DNA from: Cohnella lubricantis
GTDB lineage: Bacteria > Bacillota > Bacilli > Paenibacillales > Paenibacillaceae
Length of the DNA: 53,057 bases
Assembly: GCF_014212015.1 (NCBI RefSeq)
Contig: NZ_JACJVN010000060.1
Span: 1 to 53,057, forward strand
Direction of reading: 5' to 3'
In this document: piece by piece, positions 7,422 to 16,122 of the stretch
Numbering within the stretch: the first letter of the stretch is position 1
How the letters are laid out: each line of letters begins with the position of its first letter
Notes under the pieces: generated by a model
Seen by the model: only the letters and a program-made list of their open reading frames with translations
Database searches by the model: none
Told to the model about the DNA's origin: nothing
Made by a program: the position numbers and the translations under genes

Positions 7422-9848
7422 ATGAAGAAAAGTTTATCTCTTCTGCTCGCGATCGTCATGGTATTCGGCGTGTTCGCTTCCATGGCTTCCGCAGCAACCC
7501 CATCCACTCCGGCTGACGCTGGAACATACCTGAAAGACCTCGGCATCGTTAAAGGTGACCAGAACGGTGACCTGATGGCCGACGCTAACTGGAAGCGCCA
7601 AGACGTTGCAGTCCTCCTTTCCCGCCTGTTCGGCAAAGAAGCTGCAGCTCAAGCGCATGCTAAGACGCACACGTTCGCTGACGTTCCTGCTGGTTACTAC
7701 GACGGCTTCCTCTCTTGGGCTCAAGAAGAGAAGCTGATCGAAGGTAACTCCCCGACTTCGTTCGGCTGGGGCACTAACATCACGAACCAACAATTCGCAG
7801 CTGTTGTTCTTCGCGCTCTGGGCGTAGACACGCTGGGCGACAACTACGCTAACGTTCCGACGCTGGCAGTAGAGAAGGGCCTCCTTCCGGAAGGCACGGA
7901 TTTCTCTGCAGCAGCTACGCGCGGCAGCACTTATTCCGTTATCGTAACGGCTCTGAACACGGTTGTTGAAGGCCAAGGCAAGAAGCTTGGTACGGTTCTG
8001 GGTCTGGAAGGCTTCGACGCTCTTGAGCTGACGGCTGCTAAAGCTATCAACTCCAAGGCTGTTGAACTGTCCTTCACCCAAGACGTTGCTGAGATCGACG
8101 CTGCTGACGTTATCGTCTCCCTGAAGGACGACGAGTACACGATCAAGGCTGTCGAGTCCGTATCCGTTAACAAGAACGTTGCTACGGTTAAGCTTGCTGA
8201 CGCTCTCTCTGAAGAAGAAGCTTACACTGTAACGGTAAATGGCGTTGCTTCCGCAGTTGACGCAGCTATCATCCTGGATAAGGCTTCGGCTGACTTCACG
8301 TACACGGCTGTAGCTCCTGCTTCTATCGGCTTCGCTGCAACGACTGTCGCTGAAGGCAATGACGTTGAAGTAGTGATCAAGGACGCTGCTGGCAACGACA
8401 TCACGCCTGACTTTGACCTGGCTGTTGCTCTGGAAGTTGCTTCCTCCAACGAAGCAGTTGTCAACACTAGCTTGGAAGCTATTGATGACGGCATTCCGAA
8501 CGACGCTGCTGAATATTCCGTTGTCAACGTAACGCTGACTTATGACGACGACAAGACGATGGAGACGGGCAACACGATCATCACGGTTGTGGATTCGCTC
8601 CTCAAGCCGGTTGAAATCTCCAATATCTCGCTCGACGCTTCTGAAGCTGTTTCTACCCTGTATGTAGGCGACAACATCCCACTTACGGTTGAAGCAAAAG
8701 ACCAAAACGGCGATGTACTGGGCGTAACTTGGTCCTACCGTTCGCAGAACCCTGCTGTTGCATCTGTTGACTCGTTCACGGGCAATGTAACGGGTATCGC
8801 TGCAGGCACGGCTACGATTATCGTAACGGCTGAATTCAACGATGTTAAGATCTCCAAGCCGTTCACTGTAACTGTTAAGAAGACGGCTGAACTGACGAGC
8901 CTGAAGATCGACAAGACGTCTGTTAAACAAGTTCTGAACTCCGGTATCACTGAAGTTGTTAAAGTGACGGCACTTGACCAATACGGCGAAACGTATACGG
9001 GAACGGGCCTGAATGAAGACGCTCTTGACGCTCTGACTGTCACGATCAACAAGTCGGGTACGCCGTTCAGCGTTTCCGCTGGCGCGTTCGTTGATGGCGT
9101 AGCTGAAGTTACGTTCGCACCGGTTTCCGGCACGGACACTGCTGGTGCAACTGTATCGGTTGCAACGGGCGGCAAGAAAGCTTCGATCGCTGCTTCTGCA
9201 GTTAAGGCTGGCGCTTTCGCTGGTTACATCGTTGAGCCTACTTCCGTAACGCTGGACATCTATGGCGACATCGCAGCTGCTGACAAGAAGCTCGGCGAGA
9301 CTAACGTTGATGTCAAAGTATACGCAAAGGATACGGCTGGCAACAAGATTTACGAGGTAGGTACTTCTGCTTCGGCTCAGACGAACTCGGTTGCTTCCAT
9401 TACCTACAACGGCACTGATTCTACTTCCTTGGTATACTCCGGTCTGAACATTGGTACGCTTGCTGGAACGACTAAGACTGGTACGCAAAACGTTGACGTA
9501 TTCGTAGACTCTGCGAAGATTGCTACGATTGCAGTGAAAGTCGTTGACTCCGAGAGCAACCTGACCAAGTACGTTCAGAAGAAGAGCAGCTTGTCTGTAA
9601 CGATTGGCACTGACCTGAACGAAGCTCTGTTCGGTACGGCTGCAGGTGGTTGGAAAGATGGCGCAATCGTTGGTTATGACCAATACGGCGTTGCTAAGCA
9701 AATCGCTGCGGCTGACGCACTTGCTTCCTCCAACACGAGCATCGTTACTCAAAGCAACTCCAATCCGACTGCTATTGATGACGGCACGGCTACGCTGACT
9801 ATCGTTCTGGATAGCAACGTATTCGTAGTAACGGTTAACGTCAAGTAA
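7422..9848 (+). CDS. Probable main S-layer protein with N-terminal SLH domains and a Big_2 Ig-like domain
   Basis: The protein has 808 aa from ATG 7422, where MKKSLSLLLAIVMVFGVF starts a clear signal peptide, probably cut after SMASA. Three SLH-like repeats lie at about residues 28-80, 84-135 and 140-195, the second with FADVPAGYYDGF. A bacterial Ig-like (Big_2) domain lies at about 400-486, including the GTATIIVTAE segment; the rest is a chain of beta-rich modules typical of S-layer lattice domains. Codon use differs from the neighbours: GCT, GTT and AAC are strongly preferred, as expected for a very highly expressed gene. The strong promoter, long leader, double start and strong terminator also point to the main S-layer subunit. 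It is the likely acceptor for the glycan encoded downstream; the glycosylation sites cannot be read from sequence. Confidence 0.87.
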   Translation: MKKSLSLLLAIVMVFGVFASMASAATPSTPADAGTYLKDLGIVKGDQNGDLMADANWKRQDVAVLLSRLFGKEAAAQAHAKTHTFADVPAGYYDGFLSWAQEEKLIEGNSPTSFGWGTNITNQQFAAVVLRALGVDTLGDNYANVPTLAVEKGLLPEGTDFSAAATRGSTYSVIVTALNTVVEGQGKKLGTVLGLEGFDALELTAAKAINSKAVELSFTQDVAEIDAADVIVSLKDDEYTIKAVESVSVNKNVATVKLADALSEEEAYTVTVNGVASAVDAAIILDKASADFTYTAVAPASIGFAATTVAEGNDVEVVIKDAAGNDITPDFDLAVALEVASSNEAVVNTSLEAIDDGIPNDAAEYSVVNVTLTYDDDKTMETGNTIITVVDSLLKPVEISNISLDASEAVSTLYVGDNIPLTVEAKDQNGDVLGVTWSYRSQNPAVASVDSFTGNVTGIAAGTATIIVTAEFNDVKISKPFTVTVKKTAELTSLKIDKTSVKQVLNSGITEVVKVTALDQYGETYTGTGLNEDALDALTVTINKSGTPFSVSAGAFVDGVAEVTFAPVSGTDTAGATVSVATGGKKASIAASAVKAGAFAGYIVEPTSVTLDIYGDIAAADKKLGETNVDVKVYAKDTAGNKIYEVGTSASAQTNSVASITYNGTDSTSLVYSGLNIGTLAGTTKTGTQNVDVFVDSAKIATIAVKVVDSESNLTKYVQKKSSLSVTIGTDLNEALFGTAAGGWKDGAIVGYDQYGVAKQIAAADALASSNTSIVTQSNSNPTAIDDGTATLTIVLDSNVFVVTVNVK

Positions 9849-9866
9849 TAGTCAGTTATAACAAAG

Positions 9867-9897
9867 AAAGGATGGGCGAAAGCCCATCCTTTTTTTT
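9867..9897 (+). terminator. Strong Rho-independent terminator of the S-layer gene
   Basis: A perfect 11-bp stem, arms AAAGGATGGGC (9867-9877) and GCCCATCCTTT (9882-9892), with a GAAA tetraloop, runs directly into a stretch of T residues to 9897. Confidence 0.93.
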
Positions 9898-9950
9898 ATT
9901 CTATTAACGAAACCTTTTGCCACCATCCTCTGTCTAATATTTAGCAGAAG

Positions 9951-9979
9951 TTCAGATCAAATTAATCTGACTTTAATAT
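9951..9979 (+). promoter_or_regulatory. Possible promoter of the 719-aa secreted protein gene
   Basis: TTCAGA at 9951-9956, a 17-base spacer and TAATAT at 9974-9979. Both boxes deviate from consensus. It lies between the S-layer terminator and the TTG start at 10024, where a promoter is needed. Confidence 0.4.
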
Positions 9980-10023
9980 CAAGAAGTGAATATGGTAACA
10001 GGGACTATGGAGGAGGGGTTAGG

Positions 10024-12183
10024 TTGGTATCAAAGGCAGCCAAGATTGTCGCAGCAACTGCCGTTGCGGCCATGCTGATCGGTCAAAGTACGGTTATTTT
10101 CAATCAAGGTATTAGCACGGCTTCAGCAGCAACGGTAACAGCTCCTAAGCTGTCTGTTGCGCTTGGTACAGGCGGTTCACTTAAACTTCAATCAGCTCAG
10201 TTTCTAACTCAGGATCAAGGCAAGGTACTGGCTTTTACGGTGACGGTAACGAATAACGGGAATTCAGATCTGGATCTCACCGATTATTGGATCAAAGTCA
10301 AATCAGCGTCGGGGAAAGTATTCAGTCTCAAAGTCAGCAATGCCGATAAGTCGATTACCAAAGTGACGGCTAATTCGTCGGTGAATATTACATACTACTC
10401 CACGGTGGACAAAGAAACGAAGCTCACGGATCTCCTATTCACTGTCGTGAAGTGGGACTTCTCCGTTAGCGGATATGAACGCAGTCTAGGCACGATAAAG
10501 TATCCAGCAGGATACTCAGAGAAGACAGCGGTGTTCATGCCTAAGGATGTCATATACAACAATACGGTCATTAAAGACGCAATCAAATCCTATGTCATCT
10601 CTAGCGATGGCGAGAATGAATACATTACATTGAGTTACCTCGTGGAGAACAAAGGGTACAAGCAGATTAACCTTTCCCAAGCGCAATTCCATCTCCAGAC
10701 AGATAACGGAGCGGTATTTGACGTGGATGGGGGCAGTTTAGACAAGGTTGCGGTACAGCCTGGTGAGAGGAAGCTCATATCCCTTTACGGTACTGTTCCG
10801 GCTGGTACGGTGAAGAGCGGTCTATCGCTTGTCATGTCAATTAAGGATGCCGAGAATAATCTTAATCTACCTATCGGTGCATTCCAGATTCCGAACAAGG
10901 TAACACAGGTTCAGAGCACGCAGACTCTTACAGGGTCGTTCAATTACAAGGACTTTGAGATCAGGCTCCAGAATGTCCTGCGCAGCTCGATCAGCAATAG
11001 TGATGTGATGCTGGCCGACCTACAGGTCGTTAACCGTTCAACGAAAGCGCAGCCCATTCTTGATCTGAGCGGTGCATTCACGATTAATGGCGTGAAGGTG
11101 CCGGTAACGTCAACGCAGACGAAGGTATTGGATCAAATTGCACAGGTTGGCCCGGGAGAGAGTTACAACTATGTAGTACAAGCTCAAACAGATTATGTGA
11201 ATACGTTGAATAACATCCAATTCGATGTGACTGAGAAGGTAGCGGATTCTGATGCGTACAAGACGCTATATCATTTCAGCGGGACACAAACCACGCCGAT
11301 ACCGCTCTATGAGGATGGAAGCGATACGTATTATATTCCGAATATCGGCCAACAAGCTAGGGTTAAGCTAAACCAATCAGCACTGTATGAACTCGATAAA
11401 TACGACTTGTTCTATACCGAATTCACTTATCAGAATAATGAGAAGCGGTCTGTAACTCCCGTACAGCTCGGAGGATATATCACTAACTCCAAAGGGGCGA
11501 CGATTCCGCTGCAGTTCTCGGAATTCAAGGATACGGTCTACCCAGACGGAAGCGTGCTGCTGAGCGGTTGGACACAAGTGCCGAAGAGCTTCACGAATGA
11601 CTTCGTTGAGTATGTCGTTGGACAGCAAATTACGAGCGGAAGCAGCGGAGGCGGCGAGAACGGCGATGCGGGCGGTGCAGCGGCCAACAGCGGTTCTGTG
11701 GCCAAGCCAGTTAAATACCGAATCTATAAAGCTGCTAGCGCGCCGAAGAACGATTTAGTAGATATTCCATTCCTGAATTACAATTTGTCGATGAGCAAGA
11801 TTTATGCGACGAAGAATGTCTCTCTTAGTGGGGCGGGTGACTTCTTGAATGACGGAATAAGGTTCCAGTTCGATTATGACCTAGCGGCTGAGACGAACGT
11901 GGAGCAAATCGCGGATGATCATAAATTGGTGCTAGAATTCGTGAATGATGATCTGATTGGTGCGACCTATACCAAAACGTTCGTACTCGATAATGCTGAA
12001 GATGGTGAAGAAGAACTCGAAGTAGGCCAGGGCAAGACAAAGACCATTGTATTCGAAGACCCGGACATTCTGAATCAGATTGAAGACGATGACAAATTCA
12101 CGCTCAACGTCTACCATGAGTTCAATGGCTACAAGATGCTGATTGCATCCAAGCAGATGGTTTGGAACTATTTCAATCCTTAA
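10024..12183 (+). CDS. Secreted protein of unknown function (719 aa)
   Basis: I do not recognise this protein. The TTG start at 10024 is supported by AGGAGGGG at 10011-10018. The N terminus is a signal peptide (VSKAAKIVAATAVAAML, then a likely cut after TASA). The mature part seems to contain several beta-sandwich modules. Two carry the pattern of extracellular domains that compare a hydrophobic strand with 'VTNNG' or 'LVENKG' turns (FTVTVTNNGNSDLDLTDYW; ITLSYLVENKGYKQINLS; TEFTYQNNEKRSVTP). A Gly/Ser-rich linker (SGSSGGGENGDAGG) lies at about residue 540, and the C-terminal domain is acidic. There are no SLH repeats, LPXTG or lipobox, so it is either released or held by other contacts. It sits between the S-layer gene and the first glycan gene, with a hairpin after it. 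Confidence 0.7.
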   Translation: MVSKAAKIVAATAVAAMLIGQSTVIFNQGISTASAATVTAPKLSVALGTGGSLKLQSAQFLTQDQGKVLAFTVTVTNNGNSDLDLTDYWIKVKSASGKVFSLKVSNADKSITKVTANSSVNITYYSTVDKETKLTDLLFTVVKWDFSVSGYERSLGTIKYPAGYSEKTAVFMPKDVIYNNTVIKDAIKSYVISSDGENEYITLSYLVENKGYKQINLSQAQFHLQTDNGAVFDVDGGSLDKVAVQPGERKLISLYGTVPAGTVKSGLSLVMSIKDAENNLNLPIGAFQIPNKVTQVQSTQTLTGSFNYKDFEIRLQNVLRSSISNSDVMLADLQVVNRSTKAQPILDLSGAFTINGVKVPVTSTQTKVLDQIAQVGPGESYNYVVQAQTDYVNTLNNIQFDVTEKVADSDAYKTLYHFSGTQTTPIPLYEDGSDTYYIPNIGQQARVKLNQSALYELDKYDLFYTEFTYQNNEKRSVTPVQLGGYITNSKGATIPLQFSEFKDTVYPDGSVLLSGWTQVPKSFTNDFVEYVVGQQITSGSSGGGENGDAGGAAANSGSVAKPVKYRIYKAASAPKNDLVDIPFLNYNLSMSKIYATKNVSLSGAGDFLNDGIRFQFDYDLAAETNVEQIADDHKLVLEFVNDDLIGATYTKTFVLDNAEDGEEELEVGQGKTKTIVFEDPDILNQIEDDDKFTLNVYHEFNGYKMLIASKQMVWNYFNP

Positions 12184-12194
12184 GATTCGATAAC

Positions 12195-12227
12195 GACGCC
12201 GGAACTGTATAGTTCTGGCGTCTTTGT
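12195..12227 (+). terminator. Hairpin terminator after the 719-aa secreted protein
   Basis: A 12-bp stem (arms 12195-12206 and 12211-12222, one wobble pair, loop GTAT) is followed by TTTGTT. CGATAAC and GTTATTCG outside the stem can pair as an extension. Confidence 0.65.
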
Positions 12228-12252
12228 TATTCGACAATGATTTACTTTCGTA

Positions 12253-12261
12253 TGCTATAAT
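12253..12261 (+). promoter_or_regulatory. Extended -10 promoter of the glycan operon
   Basis: TGCTATAAT at 12253-12261 is a perfect extended -10 (TGn plus TATAAT). The -35 is poor; TCGACA at 12231-12236 would need a 19-base spacer. It lies 33 bases before ATG 12295 and just after a terminator, so it is the likely start of the glycan transcript. Confidence 0.6.
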
Positions 12262-12294
12262 AGGGACAAACTTATGAATCAAAGGGGCAGGCTG

Positions 12295-13800
12295 ATGAAC
12301 CTGGAAGCGCCAATAGGGCCTACTCTGCAAGAGCCTAATATGACTATGCTGGAACAACTCGTCAAGGAAAAAGCAAGAAGTGACACACAGATCAAATGGG
12401 TGCAGTATGCCCTTGTTGCATTAGAGTTGATCTTATATCTTGTGACCTATGTCATTCTATTCATCTACAAGATCCTTCCCAATTATCCAGAGGCGACACT
12501 CTCGAATCTCTCAACATGGGGCTCGCAAATACCGGTCATAGATGATTATTCTCTATATTTCATATGTTTCATAGGAATACTTCTAATTCATCTCTACCAG
12601 AAACGGTTCTATCGCTTGGACAAAGAGAGCAATCTATCCGACGAGATTGTGTCAGTGATTACTGCGACAGGGACAAGTTTCTTAATCACGATAGGGATCA
12701 CGTTCTTGATGAAGAACACGATGCACTACTCTCGCGTGATGCTCATTCTGTTCACAATTCTAGTTATTGTCGAGACGGCAGCAACCCGTTATTTGCGAAA
12801 CTGGCTGCTGATGAGACTCAAGTCGACGGGAGTGATTCAAGAGAACATTCTTATCGTTGGCGCAGGTAGAATTGGCAAGTCACTGCTGGCTCAGATGCGG
12901 AAGTACAACTTCTATGGTGCCAGGTTTGTGGGATTTCTCGATGATAAAGAGAGCGGAAGCAACATAATTGGCAGAGTGGATGAGCTGGAACAAATAATTC
13001 AGCATGAGAAAGCGGATATTGTCTACATTACGATACCATCGGCTCGTGAGGTTATTAATCCGTTGCTTCAACGGCTTAATAAATATCAACTCGACATCCG
13101 CATCGTTCCGGAGCAATTCGACCACCTTAGTTCTATCTACGAATATAGACACGACTTCAACTTCCCGAGCATGCAGGTGGTGAAGACGCCGCTTAGGGGG
13201 ATCAACCTGTTAACCAAGCGGATGATGGATATTGTGCTCTCGCTTCTCGCTCTAATTGTTCTGTCACCGGTATTATTTGCCTTGATAATTGCAATTAAGA
13301 CGACTTCGAAGGGGCCGGTTATATATAAGCAGAAGCGGCTTGGTAAGAATGGTCTTCCATTCATGATGTATAAGTTCCGCTCCATGGTGCAGAACGCAGA
13401 AGAGTTGAAGCAAGAACTGTTAGAGAAGCATGAGATGGAAGGTCCTGCCTTTAAGCTCAAACGTGATCCCCGAATTACGCCAATCGGGACGTTCCTACGG
13501 AAGTACTCCCTTGATGAGCTGCCGCAGTTAATCAATGTCATCGTCGGAGATATGAGTCTAATCGGACCTCGTCCTCCAGAACCGGAAGAAGCGAATCAAT
13601 ATACCGACGTTCACTGGCGAAGGTTAGACGTGAGACCGGGGATGACGGGGCTTTGGCAAGTGAGCGGACGCAGTGATGTGACTTTCGACGAGAGAGTCGA
13701 CCTGGATATTCAATATATAGAACGGTGGAGCTTAGCACTTGAGTTCAAGATTCTCTTAAAAACGATTCCGACGGTTGTTAAGGGCAGCGGGGCTTATTGA
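12295..13800 (+). CDS. Undecaprenyl-phosphate sugar phosphotransferase (initiating polyprenyl glycosylphosphotransferase)
   Basis: This 501-aa membrane protein begins glycan synthesis by moving a sugar-1-phosphate (often galactose-1-P in S-layer systems) onto undecaprenyl phosphate. The N-terminal half has four or five membrane segments and a nucleotide-binding-like core (VGAGRIGKSLL at about residue 187). The C-terminal half is a bacterial sugar transferase domain: a membrane segment after TKRMMDIVLS, then KGPVIYKQKRLG, YKFRSM and the DELPQLINVIVGDMSLIGP block. It has the same architecture as WsaP of Geobacillus stearothermophilus and WsfP of Paenibacillus alvei, which initiate S-layer glycans; an exopolysaccharide role cannot be excluded. 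ATG 12295 was preferred over in-frame ATG 12274 because AAAGGGG (12281-12287) precedes it. The next gene follows within 15 bases. Confidence 0.87.
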   Translation: MNLEAPIGPTLQEPNMTMLEQLVKEKARSDTQIKWVQYALVALELILYLVTYVILFIYKILPNYPEATLSNLSTWGSQIPVIDDYSLYFICFIGILLIHLYQKRFYRLDKESNLSDEIVSVITATGTSFLITIGITFLMKNTMHYSRVMLILFTILVIVETAATRYLRNWLLMRLKSTGVIQENILIVGAGRIGKSLLAQMRKYNFYGARFVGFLDDKESGSNIIGRVDELEQIIQHEKADIVYITIPSAREVINPLLQRLNKYQLDIRIVPEQFDHLSSIYEYRHDFNFPSMQVVKTPLRGINLLTKRMMDIVLSLLALIVLSPVLFALIIAIKTTSKGPVIYKQKRLGKNGLPFMMYKFRSMVQNAEELKQELLEKHEMEGPAFKLKRDPRITPIGTFLRKYSLDELPQLINVIVGDMSLIGPRPPEPEEANQYTDVHWRRLDVRPGMTGLWQVSGRSDVTFDERVDLDIQYIERWSLALEFKILLKTIPTVVKGSGAY

Positions 13801-13814
13801 GGAGGACAAAGAGG

Positions 13815-16061
13815 TTGAAGGCAAAGCAGCAAGTGAAGAGTAAGAAAGTGAATGCAGCGCAGACTATTCCTGCGTGGGGGTGGGCCATATTTGCTCTGTT
13901 GGCACTGTTCAGCATAACGTGGCCATTCCAATACGGGTTCTTTAACGGAGCAGGCTTGCATAGCATGAGTCAATTCTACTTCGAGAAGAAACTGTACTAC
14001 GGTGTTCTGTTCGCTTTCCCGGCGTTCGTTCTTGCTATTGTAAAGTTTGCGCGGAAGGAAGCGCTGGAGAGGAGACACTTGCTTGCAATTGCCGGTTTGA
14101 TCCTTCCAATTATGTACATGATCGGTACGTGGCATGCAGAATCGGCTTACCTTGCGCGCAATACATTCTACTCGTCACTAACGCTCTATGCATTCTTTAT
14201 ACTAGGAATTCTAATCGCCGATCAGCCCAGGCTGCTTCAATGGATCATTCGCCTCTACTTCGGCATTGGCAGCATTCTTGTAATTGTTAGTTTCTCCTAT
14301 CTGCTGGGTAACAAATACTTATTGGATGCATTATCCTTCGGAGATGGCGTACGATTAACTTCTGTCTTCACCTATGCGAATGCTTATGCTGCATTCTTGC
14401 TGACGCTGTTGTTAATCGCTCTGTTTGAGATGACAAGGGACGTATCGCGAAATGTCAAGCTGTTGTATGGGTTCATGCTTGTGCCGATCGTTACGTCGCT
14501 TCTGCTGACATTGTCGCGGGGCGCTATGCTGATGCTGCCTATCGTTGCAATTATTGCTCTCTTGCTGGTAGGGATGAGGAGACAGGTTTGGTTACTCGTC
14601 TATTTCGTTCTTGCGCTACTCATCAGTCTTGCGATTCAATCGGATCTCGCTGATCGAGGCATTGACGTATATAACCGAATTCAGCAGCAGATGGCGGCTG
14701 GTCAGCCGGTATCAACTGTCGGCTTCTTCGCGAGCACGTCGATCGGCGGATGGATTCGACTGCTGATCGCTGCTCTGGTGATGACCGCATTCGTATATGT
14801 CGCTGAACGGTTCGATAGACGAACTATGACTGAGGCAACACAGAAGCGATTCGGAAGGTTGCTCATTCCATTCGTACTCGTGATTGTCTCTATTGTCGGT
14901 GCCGCTGTACTTAAAGCAGGTTGGCTGAATTCGCTCTTGCCAGCACAGTTAGAAGCGAGAATTGGCAATTTGACGCTCAATACCCATAGTGTTCTAGAAC
15001 GGTTTGTATTCTACAAAGATTCCATCAAGATGTGGAAGCTGCATCCGATCATAGGCGGTGGCGGAGGGACCTGGGAAGCGCTGTACGATACGTACCAAAT
15101 GTATCCGTACCTTAGTGCTCAACCGCACAGCTATTTGTTTGAGTTGTTGCTTGATACGGGCTTGATTGGCATTGTGATCATCGGTGGAGGCATCATTGCG
15201 CTGATCGCCTCCTACTTATTCCGGTACTTTAAGAATCGGCTTGATGATCGAGAGAACACCGTTCTTTATGCGCTGATTCCTATTAGCGTGTTGTTGCATA
15301 GCCTGATTGATTTTGAGATGTCGTATCTGTTCTTTGGGCTTCTGGTATTCTTCTGTCTTGGCGTGCTTGCCGGGCAGCATCGAGAGCCCATTCTGAATGA
15401 GCAAAAGCTGGCGGTGCACTTCCGGATCCGAGGGGGCACTGCGGCGGTGTGGGGCGTATTGCTGATCTATCTGATTGTAGTTATAAGTAACTCCTTCTCG
15501 GCGAATTCGAATTTGTACAAGAGCGCCACATGGGCATCTCAGCAGAAGCCGCTCGAGGAGTTAGTGGAACCCTTGACTAATGGTCTGAAGAAGGTATCGG
15601 ATCATCCATTTATCTATGGACAGTTAATTAACTATTATCTGACTGCGTACCAACAAACGAATGATCAACAGTATTCGACGCTGGCGCACCAATACATCGA
15701 TGAACTTAAGAAGGCAGAGCCTCACTTCCGTATAACGCCAAGATTGGAGATCTCGCTTGCTGAACTAGAGCGTAAGACGGACGAAGAGGCGAGGCTTATC
15801 GACGAAGCTATTGCAAACGCACCATTTGATGTCACGTTCTATGAAGAAGCGATCCAGACTCGATATCAATTGTGGACGCAATACAGCGAAGTTGGCGACG
15901 AGGAGAACAAGCAGAAGCAGGCGGATGCAATTAAGGCTATTGCGGATGCATATACTGAGAAGTCCAACGAGTTGAAGAAGGTTCCGAAGGCGATTACGAT
16001 AGTGAGACCATTCGTACTCTCGGAGGACGCTCTGACAAAGATAGGGAATGTTCAGCCCTAG
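13815..16061 (+). CDS. O-antigen ligase/O-oligosaccharyltransferase-like membrane protein with C-terminal helical extension
   Basis: The protein has 748 aa and about twelve membrane segments. The Wzy_C-type ligase signature is seen: LTLSRGAMLML near residue 235, and the large outside loop containing HSVLERFVFYKDSIKMW, GGGGGTWEALY and QPHSYLFELLLDTGLIG. The final 180 residues are soluble, helical and TPR-like. In S-layer glycan clusters this protein type (WsaB, WsfB) is thought to transfer the finished glycan from the lipid carrier to S-layer protein; in other contexts the same family polymerises or ligates O-antigen. Because an ABC exporter is encoded nearby, a protein-ligase role fits better than polymerisation. 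TTG 13815 is chosen because AGGAGG overlaps the previous stop, 9 bases upstream; a TTG at 13797 would overlap that stop and lack spacing. Confidence 0.8.
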   Translation: MKAKQQVKSKKVNAAQTIPAWGWAIFALLALFSITWPFQYGFFNGAGLHSMSQFYFEKKLYYGVLFAFPAFVLAIVKFARKEALERRHLLAIAGLILPIMYMIGTWHAESAYLARNTFYSSLTLYAFFILGILIADQPRLLQWIIRLYFGIGSILVIVSFSYLLGNKYLLDALSFGDGVRLTSVFTYANAYAAFLLTLLLIALFEMTRDVSRNVKLLYGFMLVPIVTSLLLTLSRGAMLMLPIVAIIALLLVGMRRQVWLLVYFVLALLISLAIQSDLADRGIDVYNRIQQQMAAGQPVSTVGFFASTSIGGWIRLLIAALVMTAFVYVAERFDRRTMTEATQKRFGRLLIPFVLVIVSIVGAAVLKAGWLNSLLPAQLEARIGNLTLNTHSVLERFVFYKDSIKMWKLHPIIGGGGGTWEALYDTYQMYPYLSAQPHSYLFELLLDTGLIGIVIIGGGIIALIASYLFRYFKNRLDDRENTVLYALIPISVLLHSLIDFEMSYLFFGLLVFFCLGVLAGQHREPILNEQKLAVHFRIRGGTAAVWGVLLIYLIVVISNSFSANSNLYKSATWASQQKPLEELVEPLTNGLKKVSDHPFIYGQLINYYLTAYQQTNDQQYSTLAHQYIDELKKAEPHFRITPRLEISLAELERKTDEEARLIDEAIANAPFDVTFYEEAIQTRYQLWTQYSEVGDEENKQKQADAIKAIADAYTEKSNELKKVPKAITIVRPFVLSEDALTKIGNVQP

Positions 16062-16082
16062 AGGGACGTTCAATATGAATGT

Positions 16083-16091
16083 TGATATAAT
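16083..16091 (+). promoter_or_regulatory. Possible internal extended -10 promoter before the GT2 gene
   Basis: TGATATAAT (16083-16091) is a perfect extended -10 in the 61-base gap after the ligase gene; no good -35 is seen. It repeats the TGn-TATAAT style found at 12253. Confidence 0.45.
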
Positions 16092-16122
16092 GAACTGAAA
16101 CATATGAAAGGGGAGAGAGCCA

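Noticed and set aside
7434..9752. 772-aa minus-strand reading frame opposite the S-layer gene
   Set aside because: It is produced by the strong codon bias of the S-layer gene on the other strand; the translation is Ser/Arg/Asn-rich without domains.
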